Part shown: positions 14,631 through 21,730 of the stretch, in pieces
Layout: the number at the start of each line of letters is the position of its first letter
Numbering within the stretch: position 1 is the stretch's first letter
Origin: JADLDV01 sp964546355
GTDB taxonomy: Bacteria > Patescibacteriota > Minisyncoccia > Phycocordibacterales > UBA9973
Assembly: GCA_964546355.1 (NCBI GenBank)
Contig: CAZJJM010000006.1
Location: 1 to 22,680, forward strand
Length of the DNA: 22,680 nucleotides
Reading direction: 5' to 3'
The notes under the pieces: generated by a model
The model's input: only the letters and a program-made list of their open reading frames with translations
Databases searched by the model: none
Told to the model about the DNA's origin: nothing
Made by a program: the position numbers and the translations under genes

Positions 14631-15668
14631 CTACTTTTCTTGATAGTCTTCAAAGTGTGGTTGAAATGTTTTACTTAGTTGCACTCGATGTTTTTTATAC
14701 GACACCATACCGTCTTTGTTTGTGATGACTGACACCGCTAATCCACTCATTGTTTCTGGTGAAAAATATTGATCAAAAATAAAGTTACCAAGAGAGTATA
14801 TGATAAGTTTATTTTTATATAGTTCTGTCGCTTGTTCTACGTGTGGGTGATGTCCAACAATGATATCTGCACCATTATCTATTGCAGTATGTGCAAGTGT
14901 CGTTTGCCTAGTCGTGTGTTCTACATATTCTTCTCCCCAGTGAAAAGACACGATAAGTATATCTGTCTGTGTTTTCGCTTCTTTTATAATAGTTTCAAAA
15001 TCTGGATCTGATGCGAGTAATAATCCTGCTTGAGTGTCTGTCACTGCGAGTCCGTTTGGTCCTACGTCGGTGAATCCAATAAATCCAAATTTGATACCAT
15101 TTTTCTCTATAATACTCGGCGTGATTGCTTCAGCTCGTGTTTGTCCGCCACCTGCGGTCAGGATACCGACTTCTGCTAGGGAGGTGAGAGTGTCTTTGAA
15201 TGCGGTGAGTGTCCAATCTCCTGCATGATTATTTGCAACAGATACTATGTCAAATCCTGCGTTTTTTAAGGCAGGTGCAACTCGCGGTTCAAAACGAAAT
15301 GAATATTTACTTCCGACATTTTTACCACGGCTAGAAATCGGTCCTTCAAGGTTTGCAAATGCAATATCTGCTTTTGCTATTTCTGGTATGTTACTCAGGA
15401 AAAGATCAAAATCATCATTAAAATTTTTTTTAACTGAATTTGCAACTCCACGTGCAAGCATAATATCTCCCACAAAAAGAAGTGTCGTATCAGGTGTTGG
15501 TGGAGGTATATTTTCTTGTGTCATAGTACTATTTACTACTAGGTCATGAGAAAGGGTTTTGGTTGTTCGTGAATCGGTGAGTTTTGTAATCCCATATAAA
15601 ATACCGACAACGGTTATTGTTATCATGAGTACAGACAGTATATATGCTGTTTTTGATTTTTCTTGCAT
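14631..15668 (-). CDS. CapA/PgsA family metallophosphatase-like protein
   Basis: The 345-residue protein belongs to the CapA (PGA_cap) family, calcineurin-like proteins linked in some bacteria to poly-gamma-glutamate or capsule synthesis. After a signal anchor (about 9-28) and a linker, the metal-site motifs appear in order: FVGDIMLARGV (D68), ANLEGPIS (107), VANNHAGDW (N147, H148), SFHWGEEY (H243) and VGHHPHVEQ (H273-H276). The C-terminal part GNFIFDQ is also typical. It is probably anchored to the membrane with the domain outside. No capB/capC partners are present, so its substrate is unknown and a role in capsule is not established here. It is divergent from the Dus gene and converges on the ftsQ-like gene. 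Confidence 0.88.
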   Translation of the reverse strand: MQEKSKTAYILSVLMITITVVGILYGITKLTDSRTTKTLSHDLVVNSTMTQENIPPPTPDTTLLFVGDIMLARGVANSVKKNFNDDFDLFLSNIPEIAKADIAFANLEGPISSRGKNVGSKYSFRFEPRVAPALKNAGFDIVSVANNHAGDWTLTAFKDTLTSLAEVGILTAGGGQTRAEAITPSIIEKNGIKFGFIGFTDVGPNGLAVTDTQAGLLLASDPDFETIIKEAKTQTDILIVSFHWGEEYVEHTTRQTTLAHTAIDNGADIIVGHHPHVEQATELYKNKLIIYSLGNFIFDQYFSPETMSGLAVSVITNKDGMVSYKKHRVQLSKTFQPHFEDYQEK

Positions 15669-15730
15669 TGTCGCTAGTGTAGCATATCAATCCTTGACTC
15701 GCATCTCGTATTCATGCACGATAGATATAT

Positions 15731-16837
15731 ATGCAGATCGAATATGGTTTCTGGGAACAATTCAAGAAAAAACACCGAGGAGATAACAATCCTTTTTTTG
15801 TACTTGCTCCGATGGCAGATGTCACTGATGCGGCATTTCGTCGTATTGTCACTACTCATGGCAAACCAGATGTCTTGTGGACTGAGTTCGTCTCAGCTGA
15901 TGGATTGATGAGTCCTGGGAGAGAGGTGCTTGCACGAGATCTTGTGTTTACAGAAGCAGAGCGACCAATCGTTGCGCAGCTTTTTTCTGCACACCCAGAC
16001 ATGATGCGAGGTGCTGTGAAATTATGTGCACTTATGGGTTTTGATGGTATCGATATCAATATGGGCTGTCCTGATAAATCCATAGAAAAACAAGGTGCAG
16101 GTGCTGGAATGATAAAAACTCCAGATATTGCCGTTTCAGTTATCAATGCAGCAAAAGCAGGTGTTGAAGATGCATTTCTTGAAACAGGTAAACGCATTCC
16201 ACTCTCTGTCAAAACTCGTATTGGGTACAATAAAAATGAAATCGATACATGGATTCCATTGTTGCTCTCGCAAGGACTCGCAGCGTTGACTGTACACGCA
16301 CGTACACGCAAAGAACTCTCTCTCGTACCTGCTCGGTGGGAACATGTGAGGGAGGTCGTGGATATTCGAAATAAGATGGGTGTAGAAACAGTTATTATTG
16401 GTAATGGTGATGTAAAAGATATCGAAGATGGAAAAAGTCGTGCACAGATGAGTGGTTGTGATGGTGTGATGATAGGTCGTGCAATTTTTGGTAATCCGTG
16501 GCTTTTTGCAAAAGATCAAGATAAAAAAACAGTATATAAAAAAAATCTGATCAAAGATTTTTTTAGAAATGTGTTTGTAAGAGTAGGTTTGGTCAAAGAT
16601 CGTTATTGGCTCAATATTGAATCTGATATTTCTGTTCACGATAGATTGATGGCACTTGTAGAACATGCGACACTTTTCGAAAAACTACTTGGTGATATAA
16701 AAAGTTTTGCGATTATGAAAAAACATTTCAAAGCATATGTGCATGGGTTTGGTGGTGCAAAAGAATTACGGGTTAAGTTGATGGAAGAGGGAAATACAGC
16801 TCGTGATGTAAAAAGAATCATTGAGGAATTTCTCTAA
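15731..16837 (+). CDS. dus: tRNA-dihydrouridine synthase
   Basis: Dus enzymes reduce uridines in the tRNA D loop with FMN and NADPH. The 368-residue product has the TIM-barrel signature: LAPMADVTDAAFRRI (25-39), NMGCPDKSIEKQGAGAGMI with catalytic C113, VKTRIGY, the FMN/phosphate motif VHARTRKE, IIGNGDV, and GRAIFGNPWLF, followed by the helical tRNA-binding domain (about 265-368). It is nearest to the DusB type, but subtype is not certain from the sequence alone. The start lies 62 nt from the divergent CapA-like gene; TTGACT at 15694-15699 could be its -35, but the -10 is unclear. The following gene is 75 nt away on the same strand. Confidence 0.93.
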   Translation: MQIEYGFWEQFKKKHRGDNNPFFVLAPMADVTDAAFRRIVTTHGKPDVLWTEFVSADGLMSPGREVLARDLVFTEAERPIVAQLFSAHPDMMRGAVKLCALMGFDGIDINMGCPDKSIEKQGAGAGMIKTPDIAVSVINAAKAGVEDAFLETGKRIPLSVKTRIGYNKNEIDTWIPLLLSQGLAALTVHARTRKELSLVPARWEHVREVVDIRNKMGVETVIIGNGDVKDIEDGKSRAQMSGCDGVMIGRAIFGNPWLFAKDQDKKTVYKKNLIKDFFRNVFVRVGLVKDRYWLNIESDISVHDRLMALVEHATLFEKLLGDIKSFAIMKKHFKAYVHGFGGAKELRVKLMEEGNTARDVKRIIEEFL

Positions 16838-16912
16838 ACTTTCCATATATAAAAATGTAGACAAAAATTCTTTTTTGTTGTATCTTGTGTGTAGAAAATA
16901 AAAAATACAATA

Positions 16913-17494
16913 ATGGAAGATCGCAAAAAAGAGTTTTTTATAGGCTTGATACCTACACAAGAAACAAAAGAAAGGTTGCATGCTGTTGCTGCACAAGTAC
17001 AAGAAACATTTGGTATTGAGAATAGGTTTTTAAATCAACCGCTGTGTATTCATATTAAAAGCATATTTCGTGCAGATCAGGAAGAAATTTTTGATTTAAA
17101 AGAATATCTTGAAGTGTGGTCACTGCGTGTAAGAAAAAGTGACACAGACTTTGTTCCTACTGATTTTGTTATTAAAAATAATCATATTTTTCTTGTATTA
17201 AAAAATGATCATTTTGTAGGTCAGAAGGAAGAATTCATTCTTGATTTAAAAAGATTATTTACAGAAGGTGATGATCAGTGGATGTCTTTTGGAAACACAG
17301 ACGATGTTGCTTCAGATATAGGTATTGCTTTCGTGGCTTTGTTTGATAGCAGTCATCTTGTGCGTGGTTTCCTTATAAATAAAATCAAAGATATTGCTTC
17401 TGGAAAAAATGAGTTTAATAAAATAACTCTTTTTATAAAAAATGACCAAGAGCAATGGGTTGAAGATGTGTCGTATGATATAGGTAAAACCTGA
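16913..17494 (+). CDS. Hypothetical protein, possibly a degenerate 2H phosphoesterase (LigT-like)
   Basis: The first 50 residues (KEFFIGLIPTQETKERL... then QPLCIHIKS) recall the start of LigT/2'-5' RNA ligase-like 2H phosphoesterases, which use two HxT/S motifs. In the expected first position there is H47-I-K instead of HxT. The region that might match the second motif (DIGIAFVAL, 135-143) has Asp where His is expected. If the fold is right, the usual catalytic pair is broken. The 193-residue length suits the family. No other domain is visible. The assignment is tentative; it may be an unrelated small alpha/beta protein. A terminator begins 5 nt after the stop. Confidence 0.5.
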   Translation: MEDRKKEFFIGLIPTQETKERLHAVAAQVQETFGIENRFLNQPLCIHIKSIFRADQEEIFDLKEYLEVWSLRVRKSDTDFVPTDFVIKNNHIFLVLKNDHFVGQKEEFILDLKRLFTEGDDQWMSFGNTDDVASDIGIAFVALFDSSHLVRGFLINKIKDIASGKNEFNKITLFIKNDQEQWVEDVSYDIGKT

Positions 17495-17499
17495 TTTAC

Positions 17500-17526
17500 A
17501 AGCCGTTCCAAAAAGGAGCGGCTTTT
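17500..17526 (+). terminator. Terminator directly upstream of dnaX
   Basis: Stem AAGCCGTTCC (17500-17509) with GGAGCGGCTT (17515-17524), one wobble, loop AAAAA, then TTTT G TT. The dnaX -10 box begins three bases after the T run, so the dnaX -35 region must lie inside this hairpin. Confidence 0.85.
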
Positions 17527-17528
17527 GT

Positions 17529-17534
17529 TATACT
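17529..17534 (+). promoter_or_regulatory. dnaX -10 box
   Basis: TATACT, eight bases before the ATG at 17543. It favours this ATG over an in-frame upstream start at 17525, which would lie before the promoter. Confidence 0.55.
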
Positions 17535-17542
17535 GTATCCAT

Positions 17543-18577
17543 ATGAATCAATTAGCCCTCTACAGAAAATACCGACCAGAAACACTTGAAGATGTCATTG
17601 GGCAAGAGCATGTTATCAAGGTCTTGAAACAATCTCTCAAGAGCAATACTCCGGCACATGCATATCTTCTCACGGGAAGTCGTGGGATTGGCAAGACGAC
17701 TATTGCGCGTATTATTGCACGAGAGCTTGGTACTTCAATAAATGACTTGTATGAAATTGATGCTGCTTCTAATAACGGAGTAGAGGAAATTAGAATTCTT
17801 CGCGAAACTATCGAAACACTCCCGTTTGATTCAAAATATAAAGTCTATATTCTCGACGAGGTGCATATGCTCTCAAAGAGTGCGTTCAATGCACTCCTTA
17901 AGACGCTTGAAGAACCACCTGCGCATGTGATATTTATTCTTGCGACTACAGACATGGAAAAAGTTCCTGAAACCATTGTCTCTCGATGTCAGACGTTTGT
18001 ATTCAAGAAACCATCAGATGCATCACTTGCAACACTGGTGCAACAGATTGCAAAAAAGGAAGGTCGTACTATTGATGAAGACGCTTCACTTCTTGTGGCA
18101 CTTCTTGGTGATGGATCTTTTCGAGATACGTTATCTATCTTGCAGCAAGTACTTGCTCTTGGTGAAAAGACTATTACCGCAGACATGGTTAGTACCATCA
18201 CCGGCGCACCACGAATTGGGTTAGTTCATGAATATATTTCAGGATTGATTGAACGAGACGTTTCTCGGGCATTTACTGCAGTGTCACAAGCGGCTTCGCA
18301 ACAAGTAGACATGAGACTCTTTGCTCGTTTGGTACTCATTCATTTCCGCATATTATTACTCCTTCGATATGCACCAGAACAGAAAAATACTATTCTCATG
18401 CATGCATCAGAGCAAGATACTACTTTTTATAAAACTGCACTTACTGTGAAAACAATAGTTCTGACATCAAAAACACTTGAGATATTACTTGATCTTCTTG
18501 ATGCACGTGTACCGGCTGTTGTTGCAACCTTGCCACTCGAAATTGCAATGATTCGTGTAGTTGAAGGAGAAAAATAA
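17543..18577 (+). CDS. dnaX: DNA polymerase III clamp-loader subunit (gamma/tau), short form
   Basis: DnaX is the ATPase of the clamp loader that places the beta clamp on DNA. The 344-residue product starts MNQLALYRKYRPETLEDVIGQ, then Walker A GSRGIGKTT, Walker B YILDEVHMLS, the sensor region ILATTDMEKVPETIVSRCQ (with the SRC arginine finger) and GSFRDTLSILQQ. The collar domain III runs to the end. Two parts are missing: the four-cysteine zinc module normally between the Walker A helix and the IDAAS motif (here RELGTSINDLYEIDAAS runs straight through), and the tau-specific C-terminal domains. It is therefore a gamma-like minimal protein. Its 3' end abuts the convergent DedA gene with one base between the stops. 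Confidence 0.95.
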   Translation: MNQLALYRKYRPETLEDVIGQEHVIKVLKQSLKSNTPAHAYLLTGSRGIGKTTIARIIARELGTSINDLYEIDAASNNGVEEIRILRETIETLPFDSKYKVYILDEVHMLSKSAFNALLKTLEEPPAHVIFILATTDMEKVPETIVSRCQTFVFKKPSDASLATLVQQIAKKEGRTIDEDASLLVALLGDGSFRDTLSILQQVLALGEKTITADMVSTITGAPRIGLVHEYISGLIERDVSRAFTAVSQAASQQVDMRLFARLVLIHFRILLLLRYAPEQKNTILMHASEQDTTFYKTALTVKTIVLTSKTLEILLDLLDARVPAVVATLPLEIAMIRVVEGEK

Positions 18578-18578
18578 T

Positions 18579-19220
18579 TTAGTATACTCGATTCTTTCGT
18601 TTTTTATAGATAATATATCCAAATATGATCAGTAGTACGATGATGCTGCCAATTAGTTCTACGTGGTCAGTTTCTTTTGCATACGTAGTATAGAGTGTTC
18701 CAACCTGCCACCCAATGAATCCATAAATAGTTGTACGCACTAATGTTCCGATAAGAGTAAAAAACAAATAACTTTTTAGTGGCATTTTGATTAACCCTGC
18801 AAACGCACTTGGTACAACACTCGGTACAATAGGTAGTGCTCGTGCAACCAAGATAAGTAGTTCGTCGGTACGAATACGTGAAAGTTTTTTCTGTAATTTT
18901 TCTAGTTGGTATTTTGAAAATCCTATATACTTACCGTATTTTTCAAGTGCTGGTTCACCAACATGGTACGCCATAGTGTAGACAAGGAGTGACCCAATGG
19001 TAACCCCAATACTTGCAGGAATTGAGACAATAAGAAAAAGGTGTAAGAATGAACTCGCCGTGAGTGGTTGCCCTCCAAGGAACATAAGTCCACTGGCCAT
19101 TTGCACCATTGCAGAGGGGATGAAAGCAATTACTTCTTCGATAAGTGAACCAAGAAAAACCCCAGTAACACCGAGTGGGAGAATCACTGATTGAAGCCAG
19201 GTAACAAGTGTTTCAAGCAT
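18579..19220 (-). CDS. DedA family membrane protein
   Basis: The 213-residue integral membrane protein shows DedA/VTT-domain features: GSLIEEVIAFIPSAMVQMASG near the start, a hydrophobic helix SIPASIGVTIGSLLVYTMAYHVG, the cytoplasmic EPALEKYGKYIGFSKYQLEKLQKKL, and the re-entrant-loop region ARALPIVPSVVPSAFAGLIKMPLKSYLFF followed by GTLVRTTIYGFIGWQVG. The last helix (about 190-206) ends in a basic tail KKRKNRVY. Some DedA proteins act as undecaprenyl-phosphate or phospholipid flippases; the substrate here cannot be inferred. A TATGAT box ends 8 nt before the ATG. It converges on dnaX with a one-base gap and no private terminator. Confidence 0.9.
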   Translation of the reverse strand: MLETLVTWLQSVILPLGVTGVFLGSLIEEVIAFIPSAMVQMASGLMFLGGQPLTASSFLHLFLIVSIPASIGVTIGSLLVYTMAYHVGEPALEKYGKYIGFSKYQLEKLQKKLSRIRTDELLILVARALPIVPSVVPSAFAGLIKMPLKSYLFFTLIGTLVRTTIYGFIGWQVGTLYTTYAKETDHVELIGSIIVLLIIFGYIIYKKRKNRVY

Positions 19221-19228
19221 ACCTTTGT

Positions 19229-19234
19229 ATCATA
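19229..19234 (-). promoter_or_regulatory. DedA gene -10 box
   Basis: TATGAT on the minus strand, eight bases upstream of the ATG at 19220. Confidence 0.5.
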
Positions 19235-19250
19235 CTACACGCAGGTGAAA

Positions 19251-20729
19251 TTATAATAGCGCACTCAAATCTACAGTTTCATCAATACGCACTTGATCAA
19301 CGAATTCTGGTACGTGTGAGACGAGGATCATCGCACCTTGATAATCATGCAGTGCTTTTGCAATAATCGGCAAGTGTCTGAAGTTGATATGGTTTGTTGG
19401 CTCATCGAGAATGAGTAATCCTGGTTTTTCTACGACAAGTCGTGCAAATGCCACAAGACCTTTTTGTCCTTCAGAGAGACTTCCGATTCTGGTGTACACC
19501 ATGTCACCGGTTATGAGAAATCCAGCAAGTGTTGCGCGGAGTTTTTCTATATCAAGTCTTCCGTGTACTTTCTCCATAACATCACAGAGTGATTCATAGA
19601 CTGTTTGGTTGAAATCAAGTGTCGAGAAGTCTTGTCGATAGTATCCAATGCGTACATGAGATGGAATAGTGCAATCAAGTGCTTTACCTGAAGAAATTAA
19701 TTCGAGAAGTGTGCTTTTGCCGATGCCGTTTGGTCCAGCAAGTAAGAAGTGCTGATTTCTGCGAATTTTGATATTCACTTTTTTCTGCACCGGTTTGCCT
19801 TGCTTGAGAAGTGATACTGATGAAAGTGTCAAAATATCACCACTCACATCTTCTTGGAAGGGAATAGTAAATGGGCGAATCGTTTTATCTTCTTTGCGTA
19901 CTTCAACTTTTTCTTCTTCAAGATCAGCTGCAAGTTCTCGCATGCGTTTTGCAACAGCACGAAGATTTCCACCTTTCATTGCAAAAGCATTTGATTGATC
20001 TTTTTTTGCTTGTATTTCTTTTGAGAGGAGTGCGTTCTTTCTATTCTCACGTTCCATCCGTACAGCAATCTGATCGCGCACATCAGTATAGTTTCCGACA
20101 TATTGCTCTATCTTTTTTGTGTAGACATCAAGATAGAGCACGGCATCAGTAAATGCATTCAAGAAGTGCGCATCGTGAGAGATAACGATCACAGTCTTCT
20201 TGTAATTAATGAGAAAATCTGTCAGGTGTTTGATACCTTCTTTGTCGAGGTTGTTGGTCGGTTCATCGAGCAGGAGAATATCTGGTTCTTGAATGAGCGC
20301 AGATGCGAGGAGGAGTCTTGCTTGTTGTCCACCAGAAAATGATCCGATCTCTCTTTCATGCACATTCGCGTGTCCTTTGAGATTCACAACTTCAAGTATG
20401 TCATCAATTCTTGGATCAATGTCATATACTTTTTCAGTAAAACATTTTTCGAAAAATGCTCGTACGGTAAGAGAGAGATCTTCTCGGGGGATGACTTGTC
20501 GAGACAATGCGATGGTGCTTCGCTGTGCGAGGTGTATGTTGCCATCTTCTGGTGTCAGTGCTTTGGTAATGAGTCCAAACAGTGTACTTTTACCAGCACC
20601 ATTTTGACCCATGACGGTCACTTTCATTCCTCGTCGCACAGAAAAATCTACCTCCTGGAGGATGGGTTTGTTTGGACCGTATTCAAAAGAGATTTTTTCA
20701 AATCGAATGACTATTTCACCTTGAGACAT
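19251..20729 (-). CDS. ABC-F family ATPase
   Basis: ABC-F proteins are soluble tandem ATPases that act on ribosomes, adjusting translation or rescuing stalled complexes. From the ATG at 20729 the product has 492 residues. The first domain has Walker A GQNGAGKST (41-49), signature SFSGGQQARL and Walker B ILLLDEPTNNLD. A charged linker (about 235-305, with RENRKNALLSKEIQAKKD) is the region that contacts tRNA in characterised members. The second domain has GPNGIGKST, signature SLSEGQKGL and LLILDEPTNHINF. There is no transmembrane domain. Subfamily (EttA, Uup, YkpA type) is not clear. An in-frame extension upstream to 20804 is not favoured because MSQGEIVIRFEKISF is the natural beginning. Confidence 0.92.
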   Translation of the reverse strand: MSQGEIVIRFEKISFEYGPNKPILQEVDFSVRRGMKVTVMGQNGAGKSTLFGLITKALTPEDGNIHLAQRSTIALSRQVIPREDLSLTVRAFFEKCFTEKVYDIDPRIDDILEVVNLKGHANVHEREIGSFSGGQQARLLLASALIQEPDILLLDEPTNNLDKEGIKHLTDFLINYKKTVIVISHDAHFLNAFTDAVLYLDVYTKKIEQYVGNYTDVRDQIAVRMERENRKNALLSKEIQAKKDQSNAFAMKGGNLRAVAKRMRELAADLEEEKVEVRKEDKTIRPFTIPFQEDVSGDILTLSSVSLLKQGKPVQKKVNIKIRRNQHFLLAGPNGIGKSTLLELISSGKALDCTIPSHVRIGYYRQDFSTLDFNQTVYESLCDVMEKVHGRLDIEKLRATLAGFLITGDMVYTRIGSLSEGQKGLVAFARLVVEKPGLLILDEPTNHINFRHLPIIAKALHDYQGAMILVSHVPEFVDQVRIDETVDLSALL

Positions 20730-20797
20730 ATAGGTCTTTATAGTACATGAATATGCCGTAAAAAGCCAGTTTTTTAGGGATATACACAGACTGCTTG

Positions 20798-20826
20798 TTG
20801 ACATTAATTTTTATAAATTGTATGAT
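20798..20826 (+). promoter_or_regulatory. Cold-shock gene promoter
   Basis: Perfect TTGACA (20798-20803), 17-nt spacer, TATGAT (20821-20826). Transcription should start near 20833, leaving a leader of about 80 nt before the ATG at 20914. This placement rules out any protein start upstream of the promoter. Confidence 0.8.
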
Positions 20827-20831
20827 GAATC

Positions 20832-20913
20832 TACAAAAGGACGCTCGTCTTGGGACAGTCGGTTTCAAGCATCATCTATATTTTGTAATTATTTATTTAA
20901 GCAATTAAAATCA
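20832..20913 (+). promoter_or_regulatory. Long 5' leader of the cold-shock mRNA
   Basis: The roughly 80-nt untranslated leader is unusual in this window. TACAAAA (20832-20838) can pair with TTTTGTA (20881-20887); the same downstream stretch (TTTT..AATT, from 20881) can instead pair with AATTAAAA (20903-20910), next to the start codon. The two pairings exclude each other, which would suit a temperature-dependent switch as known for E. coli cspA. Inference from base pairing only. Confidence 0.4.
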
Positions 20914-21111
20914 ATGACTGGTACAATTAAAAAAATCACTGACAAAGGTTTCGGTTTCATCTCATCAGAAGGTTCTGCGAAAGATTTGTTCTTCCACAGT
21001 AACTCTCTCGTAGGCGTTATGTTTGATGAACTACGTGAAGGTGATACTGTTTCTTTTGAAACAGAAGATGGTCCAAAAGGACTCAGTGCAGTAAATGTGC
21101 AACGCGCATAA
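20914..21111 (+). CDS. csp: Cold-shock domain protein
   Basis: This 65-residue protein is a single cold-shock domain: RNP1 KGFGFI (11-16), RNP2 LFFHS (25-29), and the C-terminal strand region GDTVSFETEDGPKGLSAVNVQ. Such proteins bind single-stranded RNA/DNA and melt mRNA structure, in the cytoplasm. The start is fixed by length and by homology (MTGTIKKI). An upstream open frame of 32 more codons overlaps the promoter and is not translated. It has the best promoter in the window and a long leader, and is followed by a 22-bp terminator hairpin, all consistent with strong, regulated expression. Confidence 0.95.
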   Translation: MTGTIKKITDKGFGFISSEGSAKDLFFHSNSLVGVMFDELREGDTVSFETEDGPKGLSAVNVQRA

Positions 21112-21116
21112 TACTC

Positions 21117-21166
21117 ACTCAATAATAAAAACCCTCTCTTAAACGAGAGGGTTTTTATTATTGAGT
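21117..21166. terminator. Very long hairpin terminator after the cold-shock gene
   Basis: A 22-bp perfect inverted repeat (21117-21138 with 21145-21166; GC-rich core ACCCTCTC/GAGAGGGT, loop TTAAAC) begins 5 nt after the csp stop. T-rich on the right of the core, so it terminates csp. Confidence 0.9.
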
Positions 21167-21174
21167 AATAAAAA

Positions 21175-21200
21175 ATCTGACCAAGTGTATTTGGTCAGAT
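21175..21200 (-). terminator. Terminator of the STAS protein gene
   Basis: 10-bp stem ATCTGACCAA (21175-21184) with TTGGTCAGAT (21191-21200), loop of 6 nt. On the minus strand it is followed by a T run, so it ends the STAS gene, while the preceding hairpin ends csp. Confidence 0.8.
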
Positions 21201-21218
21201 GAGATGGTGAGTTGTTGA

Positions 21219-21572
21219 TCAATCAACAACTTCTCTTTCAAGATATTTAATTCCTTCAGGTAAACTATCGCATATGTGTAATATAGAATGTAATTGGGCA
21301 ATTTCTAATAATTTTTTTACAGCCACATTTGCATTACATAAAACAATTTTTCCTTCCGCATTTTTACATAATCGATTTGCGACCAGTAATGCAGAAAGCC
21401 CTGCATGGTCAGTCATTTGAACTTTTTCCAAATCAAATAAAATTCTCTTCACACCTTCTGTGTGTAGTTTTACCAGATGCGCTTTCAGTGTAGATGAACA
21501 ATGTGTACCAAGTATTTCAGATACTTTTATTTCTGTGTAATTTTTATGAGGTACTACTTCTATTATTTCCAT
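21219..21572 (-). CDS. STAS domain protein (anti-sigma factor antagonist-like)
   Basis: The 117-residue product is a single STAS domain: N-terminal strands (MEIIEVVPHKNYTEIKVSE), TLKAHLVKLHTEGVKRILFDLEKVQMTDHAGLSALLVANRL, then GKIVLCNANVAVKKLLEIAQL. In SpoIIAA/RsbV-type antagonists the central motif is DSSG, with the serine phosphorylated by an anti-sigma kinase. Here it is D55-H56-A57-G58, with no serine. It may therefore act without phosphorylation, as in some STAS scaffold or lipid-transport (MlaB-like) proteins. No RsbW-like kinase, sigma factor or transporter is adjacent. The start at 21572 is chosen because TAAAAT ends 7 nt before it and the homology begins there. Confidence 0.8.
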   Translation of the reverse strand: MEIIEVVPHKNYTEIKVSEILGTHCSSTLKAHLVKLHTEGVKRILFDLEKVQMTDHAGLSALLVANRLCKNAEGKIVLCNANVAVKKLLEIAQLHSILHICDSLPEGIKYLEREVVD

Positions 21573-21579
21573 GAGATTA

Positions 21580-21585
21580 ATTTTA
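21580..21585 (-). promoter_or_regulatory. STAS gene -10 box
   Basis: TAAAAT on the minus strand, seven bases upstream of the ATG at 21572. A TATACA further upstream is an alternative. Confidence 0.4.
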
Positions 21586-21665
21586 GGTTTCTGTGTATAA
21601 AAGTAGAATTTTTTTTGTAAAAAGTCAATTAGCAAAAATCAGATAAGTATAGGTAATTAATAAAT

Positions 21666-21711
21666 TTGACTTATCATTTTAAAATCAGTATAGTATGAAT
21701 AGACTCATACT
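21666..21711 (+). promoter_or_regulatory. pcp promoter with inverted repeat at the start site
   Basis: TTGACT (21666-21671), 17-nt spacer, TATAGT (21689-21694). A 7-bp inverted repeat AGTATGA (21692-21698) and TCATACT (21705-21711) overlaps the -10 end and the predicted start near 21701. It could be an operator or a 5' hairpin. Leader of about 30 nt. Confidence 0.6.
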
Positions 21712-21730
21712 TACTTAAAAATATCTCTAT

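Noticed and set aside
14618..14633. Terminator between the ftsQ-like gene and the CapA-like gene
   Set aside because: AGGTG-ACGGAG-CACCT has only 5 bp and extends into the CapA coding end; too weak to call.
20818..20913. 97-residue version of the cold-shock protein
   Set aside because: Its first codons overlap the -10 box, and the extra residues are unlike any cold-shock domain protein.
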